A DNA stretch of 64,000 bases, from contig CANCJJ010000007.1 in NCBI GenBank assembly GCA_947378305.1, forward strand, positions 1 through 64,000, in the 5' to 3' direction. Position 1 is the stretch's first letter. Each line of letters opens with the position of its first letter. The notes beneath the pieces were generated by a model, which saw only the letters and a program-made list of their open reading frames with translations, was not told the origin of the DNA and did no database searches. The translations under genes were made by a program, and so were the position numbers. This document shows positions 42,844 to 51,699 of the stretch, piece by piece. This DNA is from Phenylobacterium aquaticum (lineage in GTDB: Bacteria; Pseudomonadota; Alphaproteobacteria; Caulobacterales; Caulobacteraceae).

Positions 42844-43539
42844 ATGAATTTCTGGAGAAAAATTGCAGGTCGCGCCGTGCGCCGTCCAGATGGTGGCGAG
42901 GACTGCGACTGCCCGCCGGGACTGCCCGGGGCCGATCCGGCCTTTTCAACCGCCGTGACAGCCCTGGGTGCCAAGCTGACCAAGGCGGATGGCCGTTCGG
43001 ATATCACCGAATTCGATGCCTTTTCCGAAGTGTTCCAGAGCCATCCGGCGTCTCAGGACAACATCCACAAGCTCTATGATCTGGCCCGCCAGACCACCCA
43101 CGGCTTTGAAAGTTACGCCCGGCGACTGGCCAAACGCTATCGCAACTGTCCTGGCCTATTGGAAGACGTTCTGGACGGGCTGTTTCACATCGCCCATGCA
43201 GACGGGGCCATCACGCGGGACGAGCTGGTCTATCTGGAGACTGTAAGTACGGTTTTCGGACTGTCTCCCCTGGCCTTCCGGCGGATCAAGGCGACCCACC
43301 TGGGCCTTTCCAAGGATGATCCCTATGCCATTCTGGCGGTTGCTCCGGATGCTCCCGATGACCAGGTCCGGTATGTCTGGAAGCAACTCCTGACCGAGAC
43401 CCACCCGGATCGGGCACGGGCACGGGGCCTGCCTCCTGAGTTTGTCGAGGTGGCCGAGTCCAAGTCGGCCGTAATTAATGCCGCCTTCGACACAATTATG
43501 CGCGAGCGGCGGGCTATGGGTCTCTCAGGGACGGCTTGA
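42844..43539 (+). CDS. DjlA-like TerB/J-domain protein
   Basis: 231 aa. A TerB-like helical domain (about 33-148: TKADGRSDITEFDAFSEVF, HIAHADGAITRDELVYLE with two acidic turn motifs) and a C-terminal J domain with HPD at residues 187-189 (TETHPDRAR). This order matches DjlA, except that no N-terminal membrane helix is obvious, so it may be soluble. It would recruit DnaK through the J domain. It is the second J-protein in the window. Confidence 0.85.
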   Translation: MNFWRKIAGRAVRRPDGGEDCDCPPGLPGADPAFSTAVTALGAKLTKADGRSDITEFDAFSEVFQSHPASQDNIHKLYDLARQTTHGFESYARRLAKRYRNCPGLLEDVLDGLFHIAHADGAITRDELVYLETVSTVFGLSPLAFRRIKATHLGLSKDDPYAILAVAPDAPDDQVRYVWKQLLTETHPDRARARGLPPEFVEVAESKSAVINAAFDTIMRERRAMGLSGTA

Positions 43540-43642
43540 GGGTCTCGTCTTTGCTGGATTTCGGCCTCTGGGGTGTTGACCTTAGGTCGTGGCGGCCCAA
43601 CATTAAAGAAACGGCTCCGTCCCTGAGCCAGTCGAGGTCGAA

Positions 43643-43930
43643 ATGTTTACTGACAGCCCGCCGTCCCGATCCCCGATCCTTGACGCCATCGCCGTGATAG
43701 GGGGGCTTGTCGCAACCGTGGCGGCCATTGTCCTCGGCGCGGTCCTTGCCGTGATTGCAACCTTTACGGTTCTGGTGATTGGCTTGGTATCCTCGCTGAT
43801 GATTGGGCTTGCGGGACTTGCCGGCCGGGCCAGGCGTCGCGCTGGAGTTCCCGGAGACGATGGACTCATCGAGGCCCGCAATCTTGGCGGCCACACCTGG
43901 GTCGCCTACGGATGGAAAGACTCTCACTGA
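43643..43930 (+). CDS. Small membrane protein, function unknown
   Basis: 95 aa. A long hydrophobic stretch at about residues 13-62, enough for two helices, is followed by a basic segment (RARRRAG) and a soluble tail ending GHTWVAYGWKDSH. A possible promoter (TTGACC at 43576) lies upstream. I do not recognise the family. Confidence 0.65.
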   Translation: MFTDSPPSRSPILDAIAVIGGLVATVAAIVLGAVLAVIATFTVLVIGLVSSLMIGLAGLAGRARRRAGVPGDDGLIEARNLGGHTWVAYGWKDSH

Positions 43931-44017
43931 ACTCGCCCTTGGCCTACAAGTTAGGCTTGCCGCTTTTAGCGCCCGCCTCTACCGTTCTGTCTCAAATCGT
44001 TTTTGGGAGAGAACAAA

Positions 44018-44305
44018 ATGATCGGCGTCATCGCGACCCTAACCGTTGCCGAAGGCAAGAATGCGGAATTTGAGGCCATTTTCACGGCCCTTTCCAAGGA
44101 AGTTCGGGCCAATGAGCCTGGCAATATCGCCTATCAGCTGACCCGCAGCCGTTCGAATCCCCAAGTCTACAAGGTGCTTGAGCTCTACAAGGACCAGGAT
44201 GCCCTGACCCATCACGGGCAAACCGAATATTTCAAGGCTGCCGGCCCGAAGATGGGACCGACCATGGGTGGCCGTCCTGAAATCGAATATCTCGACGGCG
44301 TTTAA
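44018..44305 (+). CDS. Antibiotic-biosynthesis-monooxygenase-fold protein (putative quinol monooxygenase)
   Basis: 95 aa from ATG 44018, with GGGAGAG upstream. The dimeric alpha+beta barrel (ABM/YgiN) pattern is clear: IGVIATLTVAEGKNAEFEAI, then EPGNIAYQLTRS and VLELYKDQDALTHHGQT. YgiN-type members act on quinols or are haem/cofactor-free oxygenases; this one's substrate is unknown. It lies 14 bp before the acyl-CoA dehydrogenase gene, so they form an operon. Confidence 0.85.
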   Translation: MIGVIATLTVAEGKNAEFEAIFTALSKEVRANEPGNIAYQLTRSRSNPQVYKVLELYKDQDALTHHGQTEYFKAAGPKMGPTMGGRPEIEYLDGV

Positions 44306-44319
44306 GAGGGGGATTGGTC

Positions 44320-45543
44320 ATGGACCTGGAATTCACGCGCGAAGATCTCGCCTTCCGTGACGAAGTCCGAGCCTTCATCGCTGAGGCCTTTGATGACGAC
44401 ATGCGGGCCCATGCGGCCCAGTCAAAGAATGCCCACATCGACAAGGCCGGCCAGGTCCGTTGGCTGAAACGGCTCAATGACAAGGGGTGGATCGCCCCGG
44501 ACTGGCCCGTCGAATATGGCGGTACGGGCTGGAACCATAGCCGGAAGTATATTTTCGAGATGGAAATGGCCCTGGCCGGGGCCCCGTCGACCTCGAACAT
44601 GGGCATTACCATGTGTGCACCGGTGGTGATGGCCTTCGGGACTCCTGAGCAAAAGGCCCAGCACCTGCCGAAAATCCTGTCGACGGACGTCTGGTGGTGC
44701 CAGGGGTATTCGGAGCCCGGCTCCGGGTCCGATCTGGCGTCCCTGTCCATGAAGGCCGAGCGGGATGGGGATCATTATGTTCTGAACGGGTCGAAGATCT
44801 GGACCACCTATGCCCAGTGGGCCGACTGGATGTTCTGTCTGGTGCGGACCAGCCAGGAGCCTATTCGTCAGGTCGGGATCAGCTTCCTGCTGCTCGACAT
44901 GAAGACGCCTGGCATCAATATCGTTCCCCTGCCGACCCTCGATGGCCCGGCCACCGGGGAGCAGGAAATCAATCAGGTCTTCTTCGACAATGTGCGCGTG
45001 CCGGTGGCCAACCGCATTGGTGAGGAAGGTCAGGGCTGGACCTATGCCAAGTACCTGCTCCAGTTCGAGCGGGGCAATCCCTATGCGCCCGGTCTCACCA
45101 ATCAGCTGGAACGGGTCAAGCAGATTGCCCGATTGCAGACAGGCGACAACGGCCAGGCCATGATTCAAGACCCCGATTTCCGCCGGAAACTGGCGGAGAT
45201 GCAGATCAAGGTTGATGTTCTCAACGCCACCGAACTGCGGGTCTTCGGCAGCCGCACCACCGGGGAGTCGATGGGTGCGGTCTCGTCCATGTTCAAGCTT
45301 GAGGGGAGCCAGGCCCAACAGGCGATCACCGAGCTCGCCCTGGAAGCGGTGGGGATCTACGGCCAGCCCTTCGTCCAGGACACCTGGGCCGAAATCAAGG
45401 GCGAGCGGAATGAGCCCCGCGCCGGTCCCGACTACGCAGCGACCCTGGCCCCGCACTATTTCAATTACCGGAAGACGTCGATCTATGCCGGTTCAAATGA
45501 AATCCAGCACAATATCATGGCCAAGATGGTGCTCGGGCTCTAA
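44320..45543 (+). CDS. Acyl-CoA dehydrogenase family protein
   Basis: 407 aa from ATG 44320, with GAGGGGGA upstream. FAD/acyl-CoA motifs: WWCQGYSEPGSGSDLASL, KIWTTYAQWADWMFCLVRT and C-terminal SIYAGSNEIQHNIMAKMVLG. The last motif resembles the PimC-like dehydrogenase branch, and it lacks the Glu that serves as catalytic base in medium-chain enzymes. It oxidises acyl-CoA to enoyl-CoA with FAD; electrons pass to ETF. It forms an operon with the preceding monooxygenase-fold gene and converges on the P450. Confidence 0.9.
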   Translation: MDLEFTREDLAFRDEVRAFIAEAFDDDMRAHAAQSKNAHIDKAGQVRWLKRLNDKGWIAPDWPVEYGGTGWNHSRKYIFEMEMALAGAPSTSNMGITMCAPVVMAFGTPEQKAQHLPKILSTDVWWCQGYSEPGSGSDLASLSMKAERDGDHYVLNGSKIWTTYAQWADWMFCLVRTSQEPIRQVGISFLLLDMKTPGINIVPLPTLDGPATGEQEINQVFFDNVRVPVANRIGEEGQGWTYAKYLLQFERGNPYAPGLTNQLERVKQIARLQTGDNGQAMIQDPDFRRKLAEMQIKVDVLNATELRVFGSRTTGESMGAVSSMFKLEGSQAQQAITELALEAVGIYGQPFVQDTWAEIKGERNEPRAGPDYAATLAPHYFNYRKTSIYAGSNEIQHNIMAKMVLGL

Positions 45544-45568
45544 GTCCGAGGCCCTATTGGAAAAGCCG

Positions 45569-45594
45569 CCCGGTCCAGCCTGAGCTGGACCGGG
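45569..45594. terminator. Strong bidirectional terminator between dehydrogenase and P450
   Basis: Perfect 11-bp stem CCCGGTCCAGC / GCTGGACCGGG with tetraloop CTGA. AAAA precedes it (45561-45564) and TTTTT follows (45599-45603), so it can terminate both convergent transcripts. Confidence 0.8.
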
Positions 45595-45601
45595 GCCGTT
45601 T

Positions 45602-46870
45602 TTAGAGACGGCTCGGGATGACCACCATCATCTTCTCGTAGCCCTTCACGAAGGCAGACTTCACGCGAGTCACTTCCTCGACAACCTTGATTTCCGGGAA
45701 CCGGGTGAGGATCTCTTCCCAGAGTATGTTCAGCTGAAGTTCCGCCAGGCGGTTGCCAACGCAGCGGTGGATACCAAAGCCGAAGGACATGTGGTGCCGG
45801 GGGTTGGGCCGGTCGATGATGTAGGCGTTGGGGTTGTCGATGACGTCTTCATCGCGGTTGCCTGAGGCATACCACATGACGACCTTGTCACCCTTCTTGA
45901 TCATCTTGCCGCCAAGCTCTACGTCCTGAAGGGCCGTGCGACGCATGTGGGCAAGCGGGGTCTGCCAGCGAATGGTTTCAGAGACCATGGAGGGGATGAG
46001 CGACGGATTGGCGCGGAGCTTGGCCAGCTGATCCGGGTTCTGGTTCATGGCCAGGACTGAGCCCGTCATGGTGTTGCGGGTCGTGTCATTGCCACCGACG
46101 ATCAGCAGGATCAGGTTTCCGAGATATTCCATGCGATCCATGTTCCGTGTGGCCTCGCCATGGGCCAGCATGGAGATAAGGTCACCCTTGGGCGGTGCAT
46201 TGACCCGCTCGTTCCAGAGCCGGGTGAAATAGTCGACGCATTCAAACAAATGCATCCGCCGCTCCATCTCGGGGTCTTCGGTCGTGAAGTAGTGCGAGGT
46301 CGCATCCGCCGTGGTGATGTCCGACCAGAAGGTCAGCTTGCGGCGGTCTTCCCAGGGGAAGTCGAACAGGGTGGCCAGCATCTGGGTGGTGAGCTCGATC
46401 GACACCTTGTCGACCCAGTCAAAGGGCTCGCCGATGGGCAGGCTATCCAGGGTCTTCTGAATCCGGCCACGAATGAGGGGTTCCATGACGTGCAGGTTGT
46501 GAGGCGAAACGATCGGGCTGACCGTCTTGCGCTGCACATCGTGCTTCGGCTGGTCCATGGCGATGAACATGGGCAGGGTGAAGTCATCCTTGGGATCAAA
46601 GATGGTAATCGCAGGTTCCGAGGAAAACACGCCGTGGTTGGTATCCACCGCCATGATGTCGTCGAACTTGGTCACTGACCAATAGGCCCCGTCCTCATGC
46701 AGATGGGCAGGATGATGGTGGACCGGGTCTTCCTTCCTCAGCCGCTCGAAATAGGGCCAGATGGTGTCGGTCAGGAACAGGTCCGGGTCCGCCAGATTGA
46801 TCTCGTCCAGGGGCATGGCATAGGCACGAGCCCGGGCTTCAGCCTTCAGATCGACGGAACCATCACTCAT
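45602..46870 (-). CDS. Cytochrome P450, CYP153-like (alkane/fatty-acid terminal hydroxylase type)
   Basis: 422 aa, full length. I-helix oxygen-activation motif GGNDTTRNTMTG, K-helix ETIRWQT, and haem-binding loop FGFGIHRCVGNRLAELQL with Cys370. The combination GGNDTTRN plus RWQTPLAHMRRTALQDVELGG resembles CYP153 enzymes, which hydroxylate the terminal carbon of medium-chain alkanes or fatty acids. These need a ferredoxin and reductase, neither of which is adjacent. It is divergent from the old yellow enzyme gene and converges on an acyl-CoA dehydrogenase, consistent with a hydrocarbon or lipid catabolic patch. Confidence 0.88.
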   Translation of the reverse strand: MSDGSVDLKAEARARAYAMPLDEINLADPDLFLTDTIWPYFERLRKEDPVHHHPAHLHEDGAYWSVTKFDDIMAVDTNHGVFSSEPAITIFDPKDDFTLPMFIAMDQPKHDVQRKTVSPIVSPHNLHVMEPLIRGRIQKTLDSLPIGEPFDWVDKVSIELTTQMLATLFDFPWEDRRKLTFWSDITTADATSHYFTTEDPEMERRMHLFECVDYFTRLWNERVNAPPKGDLISMLAHGEATRNMDRMEYLGNLILLIVGGNDTTRNTMTGSVLAMNQNPDQLAKLRANPSLIPSMVSETIRWQTPLAHMRRTALQDVELGGKMIKKGDKVVMWYASGNRDEDVIDNPNAYIIDRPNPRHHMSFGFGIHRCVGNRLAELQLNILWEEILTRFPEIKVVEEVTRVKSAFVKGYEKMMVVIPSRL

Positions 46871-46902
46871 CGGAAACTCCTGATTTGGGGCGGGCTCTTG
46901 CC

Positions 46903-46916
46903 CAATGTTGGCATTG
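46903..46916. promoter_or_regulatory. Inverted repeat in the P450 / OYE divergent region
   Basis: Arms CAATG (46903-46907) and CATTG (46912-46916) around TTGG, 33 bp upstream of the P450 start codon. A short operator candidate only. Confidence 0.3.
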
Positions 46917-47068
46917 TTCAGATTACTGTCTGAGGAAGGATTTCATGGCAAGCCTCTAGTCGGCGGGTGCGAAAATATCTTTGATCCACTTGAAGTATTT
47001 CTCACCTGACGCCTGGCGCTGAACGTGCTTTAGAAAAGGCAGAGCTATTTCATTTTTGTGGGGACCCC

Positions 47069-48169
47069 ATGGCCGCTGAAACTCTTTTCCGCCCTTTTGA
47101 TTTCAAGGGTTTGCATCTCAAGAACCGGATTGTCATGGCCCCCATGACGCGCTCGTTTTCACCCGGCGGCGTCGTGACCGAAGAGGTAGCCCAGTATTAC
47201 AAGCGCCGGGCTGCCGCCGAAGTCGGGCTGATCGTGTCTGAAGGCACAGGCGTTGGGCGTCCCGCATCACTGAATGATGCCAATGTGCCACGTTTTCATG
47301 GTGAAAAAGAGCTGGCGGGCTGGAAGCGCGTGATTGAGGCCGTCCACGAGGCTGACGGGGTCATGGCTCCCCAGCTCTGGCATGTGGGGGCTGTGCGGTC
47401 GCGGGACCCGGCCTGGAACCCGGAAGGCGGCTATGACAGCCCCTCGGGCCTGTCGAGCCCAGGACATCAGTTCGGCGAGGGCATGAGCGAGGAAGATGTG
47501 GCGGACGCCATTCAAGCCTTTGCCACCGCTGCGGCCGCGGCCAAGGCCCTCGGGTTTGAGTCCATCGAACTGCACGGAGCCCATGGCTACCTGATCGACC
47601 AGTTCTTCTGGGAAGGCACCAATGAGCGGGAAGACGCCTATGGGTCGAAGGACCTGCCCGGGCGTGCCCGTTTCGCGGCGGATATTCTGCGGGCGGTGCG
47701 CGCAGCGGTGGGGCCGGACTATCCGGTCATCATCCGGATCAGCCAGTGGAAGCAGCAGGACTTCACCGTCAAAATGGCGGAAACGCCCAAGGCGCTTGAA
47801 GCCTGGCTGACCGCCCTGACCGATGCCGGTGCCGATATTCTGCACTGCTCCCAGCGCCGGTTCTGGGAACCCGAATTCGAAGGCTCTGATCTGAACTTCG
47901 CTGGTTGGGCAAAGAAGCTCACCGGCGTGCCGACCATTACGGTGGGGTCTGTGGGCCTGTCTGGCGACTTCATCGGTGCCTATGGCGGGGAAGCCTCCCA
48001 ACCGGCGTCGCTGGATGAATTGCTGCGCCGCCTGGATCGGGAGGAGTTCGATCTGGTGGGCGTGGGCCGGGCCCTGTTGCAGGACCCGGAGTGGGCCAAG
48101 AAGGTCCATGAAGGCCGGACCGACGAGCTCCTGAGCTTTGAACGTGCCGCTATGGGCAAGCTCTACTAG
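47069..48169 (+). CDS. Old yellow enzyme-family NADH:flavin oxidoreductase
   Basis: 366 aa TIM-barrel flavoprotein. FMN and substrate motifs: NRIVMAPMTRS, APQLWHVG, ELHGAHGYLIDQFFW (His for substrate binding) and GVGRALLQDPEWAKK. It probably reduces activated C=C bonds with NAD(P)H, with FMN as cofactor, in the cytoplasm. It is divergent from the P450, with 198 bp between starts, and is likely part of the same catabolic patch. Confidence 0.92.
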   Translation: MAAETLFRPFDFKGLHLKNRIVMAPMTRSFSPGGVVTEEVAQYYKRRAAAEVGLIVSEGTGVGRPASLNDANVPRFHGEKELAGWKRVIEAVHEADGVMAPQLWHVGAVRSRDPAWNPEGGYDSPSGLSSPGHQFGEGMSEEDVADAIQAFATAAAAAKALGFESIELHGAHGYLIDQFFWEGTNEREDAYGSKDLPGRARFAADILRAVRAAVGPDYPVIIRISQWKQQDFTVKMAETPKALEAWLTALTDAGADILHCSQRRFWEPEFEGSDLNFAGWAKKLTGVPTITVGSVGLSGDFIGAYGGEASQPASLDELLRRLDREEFDLVGVGRALLQDPEWAKKVHEGRTDELLSFERAAMGKLY

Positions 48170-48185
48170 ACGGGAAAAGCCAGGG

Positions 48186-48614
48186 TCAGGCGGCGTCGAC
48201 CGTCTGGCTCTGGTCCGTATTCAGGACGTAATAGTCGAGATCTGTCAGGAGCTTGGACCAGGCTGTGTCCATGTCCGGGGTCCAGTTTCCCGCGATGACC
48301 TCGCGCAAGGTGTCGCGGACGGTTCCGAAAAAGACCCTGAACACCTCCGGTGGCACGTCATAGCCCGCATGGGTCACGACCTCGCACTGGATCAAGCGTG
48401 CGGCGTATTGCCGGTCACCGACGAAGTCCAGAATGGCGCGAAAAACCTGCGACAGCATCTCGCCCTTGATCTGGTGGTTCGTGTCCCGCCAGAACAGGGG
48501 TTCCATGTCCGGATGGGCCGCGAAGAGTCGGGCATAGACCAAGGGCGTCAAGTCCTCGACCGCCTCGGACGCCAGTTCAAGGGCAAGATGAACCTGCTGG
48601 GCCTGCTCAGGCAT
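48186..48614 (-). CDS. Single-domain globin
   Basis: 142 aa with globin helix pattern: LVYARLFAAHPDMEPLFW (A-C helices), the segment QIKGEMLSQVFRAILDFVG, and proximal histidine candidate in THAGYDVPPEVFRVFFG followed by the G/H helices ending WSKLLTDLDYYVL. No reductase domain follows, so it is a single-domain bacterial globin whose role (oxygen or NO handling) is unknown. Its start overlaps the end of the SMP-30 gene by 8 bp. Confidence 0.8.
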   Translation of the reverse strand: MPEQAQQVHLALELASEAVEDLTPLVYARLFAAHPDMEPLFWRDTNHQIKGEMLSQVFRAILDFVGDRQYAARLIQCEVVTHAGYDVPPEVFRVFFGTVRDTLREVIAGNWTPDMDTAWSKLLTDLDYYVLNTDQSQTVDAA

Positions 48615-49518
48615 TGAAGTTCAACTTCAGACCCGGGCGCGGCCAGGTGGCCTTGTAGAGCTTTCCGGTGGCCGATGCGGTGATCCAGGCAGTCTTCATG
48701 TCCGGACCGCCAAAGCAGATATTGGTCACGATCAGGTCCGGGAAGGGATAGTGCTCGGTCGAGCCGTCCGGGTCGAAGGCCGTGATCCCGCCATTGATAA
48801 TGGTGGCCACACAGACCTTGCCGCCAGCCTCGACGGCCAGACTGTCCAGCAACTGGTAACCCGGAAGGTTTGCGATGACCCGGCCCGGGGCAAAGCCAGG
48901 GGGCGGCGCCAGGACGCCGGGCTCGGCCACGTCAAATGCCCATAGTCGGCCCAGGTTTGTGTCGGCCAGATAGACCACGGTCTCGTCAGGCGACAGGCCA
49001 ATGCCATTTGGGGAAATCAGGTGGTTTCTCTGACAGCTGATGTGGCTGCCATCGATTTTCGCGTAGAAAATGCCCCCGTAGCGACGGCCATCTGGCGTGG
49101 TGCAGCCGTGGTCAGAGAACCAAAAGCCACCGCTCTTGTCGAATACCAGGTCATTCGGCCCCACCAGAGGGGTTCCGTTACACTCGGTATAGAGGGTGGT
49201 CAGGGCCCCGGTCTTCAGGTCGAAGCGCTGGATCATGCCGCCGGTATGACTGGCCGGGGTGGGACCGGGAATGGTCATGCCCTGGTTGTCGAGCCACTCG
49301 AAGGCTCCCCCGTTATTGGTGATGTAGATGGCCCCGTCGGGTCCGATTGCCGCCCCGTTGGGCCCGCCGCCGGTATTGACCAGAATTTCCTTGGAGCCGT
49401 CCGGGCGCACCCGGGTCAGGGTCTGGCGTTTGATCTCGGTGAGGATAATGGAGCCGTCGTTCATGGCGATGGGGCCTTCCGGGAACTGGAAGTCCTCGGC
49501 GACGAGTTGGATGTCCAT
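48607..49518 (-). CDS. SMP-30/gluconolactonase-family protein
   Basis: 303 aa six-bladed propeller. Typical blocks: FPEGPIAMNDGSIILTE (metal-binding Glu), VNTGGGPNGAAIGPDGAIYITNNG (metal-binding Asn) and SPNGIGLSPDETVVYLADT. Family members hydrolyse sugar or other lactones using a divalent metal. It is the first gene of a two-gene unit with the globin. Confidence 0.9.
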   Translation of the reverse strand: MDIQLVAEDFQFPEGPIAMNDGSIILTEIKRQTLTRVRPDGSKEILVNTGGGPNGAAIGPDGAIYITNNGGAFEWLDNQGMTIPGPTPASHTGGMIQRFDLKTGALTTLYTECNGTPLVGPNDLVFDKSGGFWFSDHGCTTPDGRRYGGIFYAKIDGSHISCQRNHLISPNGIGLSPDETVVYLADTNLGRLWAFDVAEPGVLAPPPGFAPGRVIANLPGYQLLDSLAVEAGGKVCVATIINGGITAFDPDGSTEHYPFPDLIVTNICFGGPDMKTAWITASATGKLYKATWPRPGLKLNFNA

Positions 49519-49590
49519 GGCAATGTCCTCCGGCGGTTTCTTATTGGGCGATTATGGGCAAACCTTTTCCGGCCTGACCAGAGCTAATTC

Positions 49591-50109
49591 TCAGCGGCGT
49601 TCGAGGACCCGGATGGTGAAGGGGAAGTCGTCGCCCTCACCGGCGGGATAGTCCTGGGCCCGGACCTCCTGCCACTTGGATTCGTCAAAGCCCTTGAGGT
49701 GAACGTCGCCGTCTATGTCGGCATGGACCTCGGTCAGGTAGATCCGGCGGGCGCGGGGCAGGGCGGCTTCGAAGAGGGAGGCCCCGCCAATGACGCAGAC
49801 CTCATCGCGCCCGTCTTCCTCGGCTTGTTCCCGACCAATGGCGATGGCTTCGGAAAGGTCTTCGCAGACGACACAGCCCGGAGGGGCGAAGGCTCCGTCC
49901 CGGGACAAGACGATGTTGGTGCGACCAACCAAGGGGGCCTTGGGCAGGCTTTCCCAGGTCTTGCGACCCATGATGACGGGCTTGCCCATGGTCACGGCCC
50001 GGAAGTTGGCCAGGTCGGTCTTGAGTCGCCAGGGCAGGTCGCCGCCTCGGCCAATGACGCCATTGCGGGACCGGGCAATCGGGCCCGCGGTGAGGATGGG
50101 AGTGGTCAT
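49591..50109 (-). CDS. folA: Dihydrofolate reductase
   Basis: 172 aa. Motifs RNGVIGRGGDLPWRLKTDL (active-site acid is the Asp in LKTDL), VIMGRKTWESLP and VIGGASLFEAAL are intact. It reduces dihydrofolate to tetrahydrofolate with NADPH in thymidylate and one-carbon metabolism. It follows thyA by 8 bp on the same strand, the classic thyA-folA unit. Confidence 0.96.
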   Translation of the reverse strand: MTTPILTAGPIARSRNGVIGRGGDLPWRLKTDLANFRAVTMGKPVIMGRKTWESLPKAPLVGRTNIVLSRDGAFAPPGCVVCEDLSEAIAIGREQAEEDGRDEVCVIGGASLFEAALPRARRIYLTEVHADIDGDVHLKGFDESKWQEVRAQDYPAGEGDDFPFTIRVLERR

Positions 50110-50117
50110 GTCCGCAC

Positions 50118-50936
50118 TCAGACTGCAATTGGCGCTGCAATGCGCTCGTGGGCCTTGTAGCCCCGGAGCTTGAAGTCCTCGTATTCAAAGCTGAACAGGT
50201 CGGGACGGTCGGCGATTTCCAGGGTGGGCAGGGGCAGGGGGCGACGGGTCAGCTGCTCGCGGGCCTGATCAACATGGTTCAGATAGAGGTGGGCATCGCC
50301 CAGGGTGTGAACAAAGTCCCCGGGCTCCAGCCCCAGCACACGGGCCATCATGGCAGTCAGCAGGGCATATGAGGCAATGTTGAAGGGCACCCCCAGAAAC
50401 ACATCTGCCGACCTCTGGTAGAGCTGGCAGGAGAGCCGTCCCTCCGCCACATAGAACTGGAACAGGCAGTGACAGGGCGGCAGGGCCATGTCCTCGACCT
50501 CAGCCGGGTTCCAGGCAGACACAATATGGCGTCGGCTGTCGGGGTTGGCCTTGAGGCTGGCCACCACCTGGGTGATCTGGTCGATGGTCTGGCCGTTCGG
50601 GGCCGCCCAGGAGCGCCACTGTTTGCCATAGACGGGGCCCAGTTCCCCGGCTTCATCGGCCCATTCGTCCCAAATGCTGACGCCGCGTTCCTGAAGCCAG
50701 CGGACATTGGTGTCGCCGCGCAGGAACCAGAGCAGTTCCAGAATGATGGACTTGCGATGCAGCTTCTTGGTGGTCAGCAGGGGAAAGCCCCGCGACAGGT
50801 CAAAGCGCATCTGCCGTCCGAAGACGCCCAGGGTGCCCGTGCCGGTGCGGTCCCCGCGCTGGACGCCGTTTTCCAGAATGTCGGCCAGCAGGTCGAGATA
50901 TTGCTGCTCTGGGTGATCGGTGGCGGCGGCGGTCAT
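50118..50936 (-). CDS. thyA: Thymidylate synthase
   Basis: 272 aa from ATG 50936 (GTG 50951 is an alternative). [12 protein letters not shown], the catalytic Cys155 in [11 protein letters not shown], the phosphate-binding [10 protein letters not shown] and [13 protein letters not shown] are present. It methylates dUMP to dTMP using methylene-tetrahydrofolate, producing the dihydrofolate that the neighbouring FolA reduces. Confidence 0.97.
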   Translation of the reverse strand: MTAAATDHPEQQYLDLLADILENGVQRGDRTGTGTLGVFGRQMRFDLSRGFPLLTTKKLHRKSIILELLWFLRGDTNVRWLQERGVSIWDEWADEAGELGPVYGKQWRSWAAPNGQTIDQITQVVASLKANPDSRRHIVSAWNPAEVEDMALPPCHCLFQFYVAEGRLSCQLYQRSADVFLGVPFNIASYALLTAMMARVLGLEPGDFVHTLGDAHLYLNHVDQAREQLTRRPLPLPTLEIADRPDLFSFEYEDFKLRGYKAHERIAAPIAV

Positions 50937-51006
50937 GAGGCTTTCTGGCACGGTTCAGACACTGAGTCGCGGACTTGCCGCAGGCCGACACAGTGGACTA
51001 TCTGCC

Positions 51007-51561
51007 TCACCCGGAAAACCCGCCATCCTCGAGAAAAGCGCGTTCCGCCGGGGTGGTCTCCCGTGCAAGCGCCGGGTTGCGGTGGGGGAAGCGGCCAAAC
51101 CTGGCAATCACGTCCAGGTGGACCATGGCATAGCGCAGGGGTTCGCCGTCGCCGGTCTCGGCTTCCAGGCGGGTCATCAGCTGGACGCAGGCCTCCTGGT
51201 CTTCCAGGTCCTCGGAATGTTCCAGGGGCATGTAGACGAAGGCCCGAAGCCCGGCCTCGATCTGGACATCAAACCCGCGCGCCACGGCCTGTCGCGCGAC
51301 CTTCAGGGCCATGGGATCGGTCGCCAGGGCATGGGCGGACTTGCGGTAGAGATTGCGGGGAAATTGGTCGAGCAGGAGGATCAGGGCCAGGGCCCCCTCC
51401 GGGTCAGCGCACCAGTCGTCATACTGCCCCCGGGCGGCGGCGTGATGCACGGCTTCGAATTTCAGGCGGATGACGTCATCGAAGTTGGCGTTCTTGGCAA
51501 ACCACTTGGCCGGCCCTGCACTGCGCCAGAAGCCGATAATGTCCTGGGGTTGGGCGGGCAT
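51007..51561 (-). CDS. DUF924 family protein
   Basis: 184 aa all-helical protein. Signature blocks: IIGFWRSAGPAKWFAKNANFD, LILLLDQFPRNLYRKSA and FVYMPLEHSEDLEDQEA match DUF924, a TPR-like fold of unknown function. It is on the same strand as thyA-folA but separated by 70 bp. Confidence 0.88.
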   Translation of the reverse strand: MPAQPQDIIGFWRSAGPAKWFAKNANFDDVIRLKFEAVHHAAARGQYDDWCADPEGALALILLLDQFPRNLYRKSAHALATDPMALKVARQAVARGFDVQIEAGLRAFVYMPLEHSEDLEDQEACVQLMTRLEAETGDGEPLRYAMVHLDVIARFGRFPHRNPALARETTPAERAFLEDGGFSG

Positions 51562-51699
51562 GGGCGTCTCCGATTCCGGTCTTGCCTAGATGCCGCATGG
51601 CCCGGCGGGATTCAAGATCATGATCCATGTCGTAGCGTGCCGTCCGGATTGGGTGCGGGATCGGGCTCTGTGCTGGGCACACCATCGGAGATACGCGCC

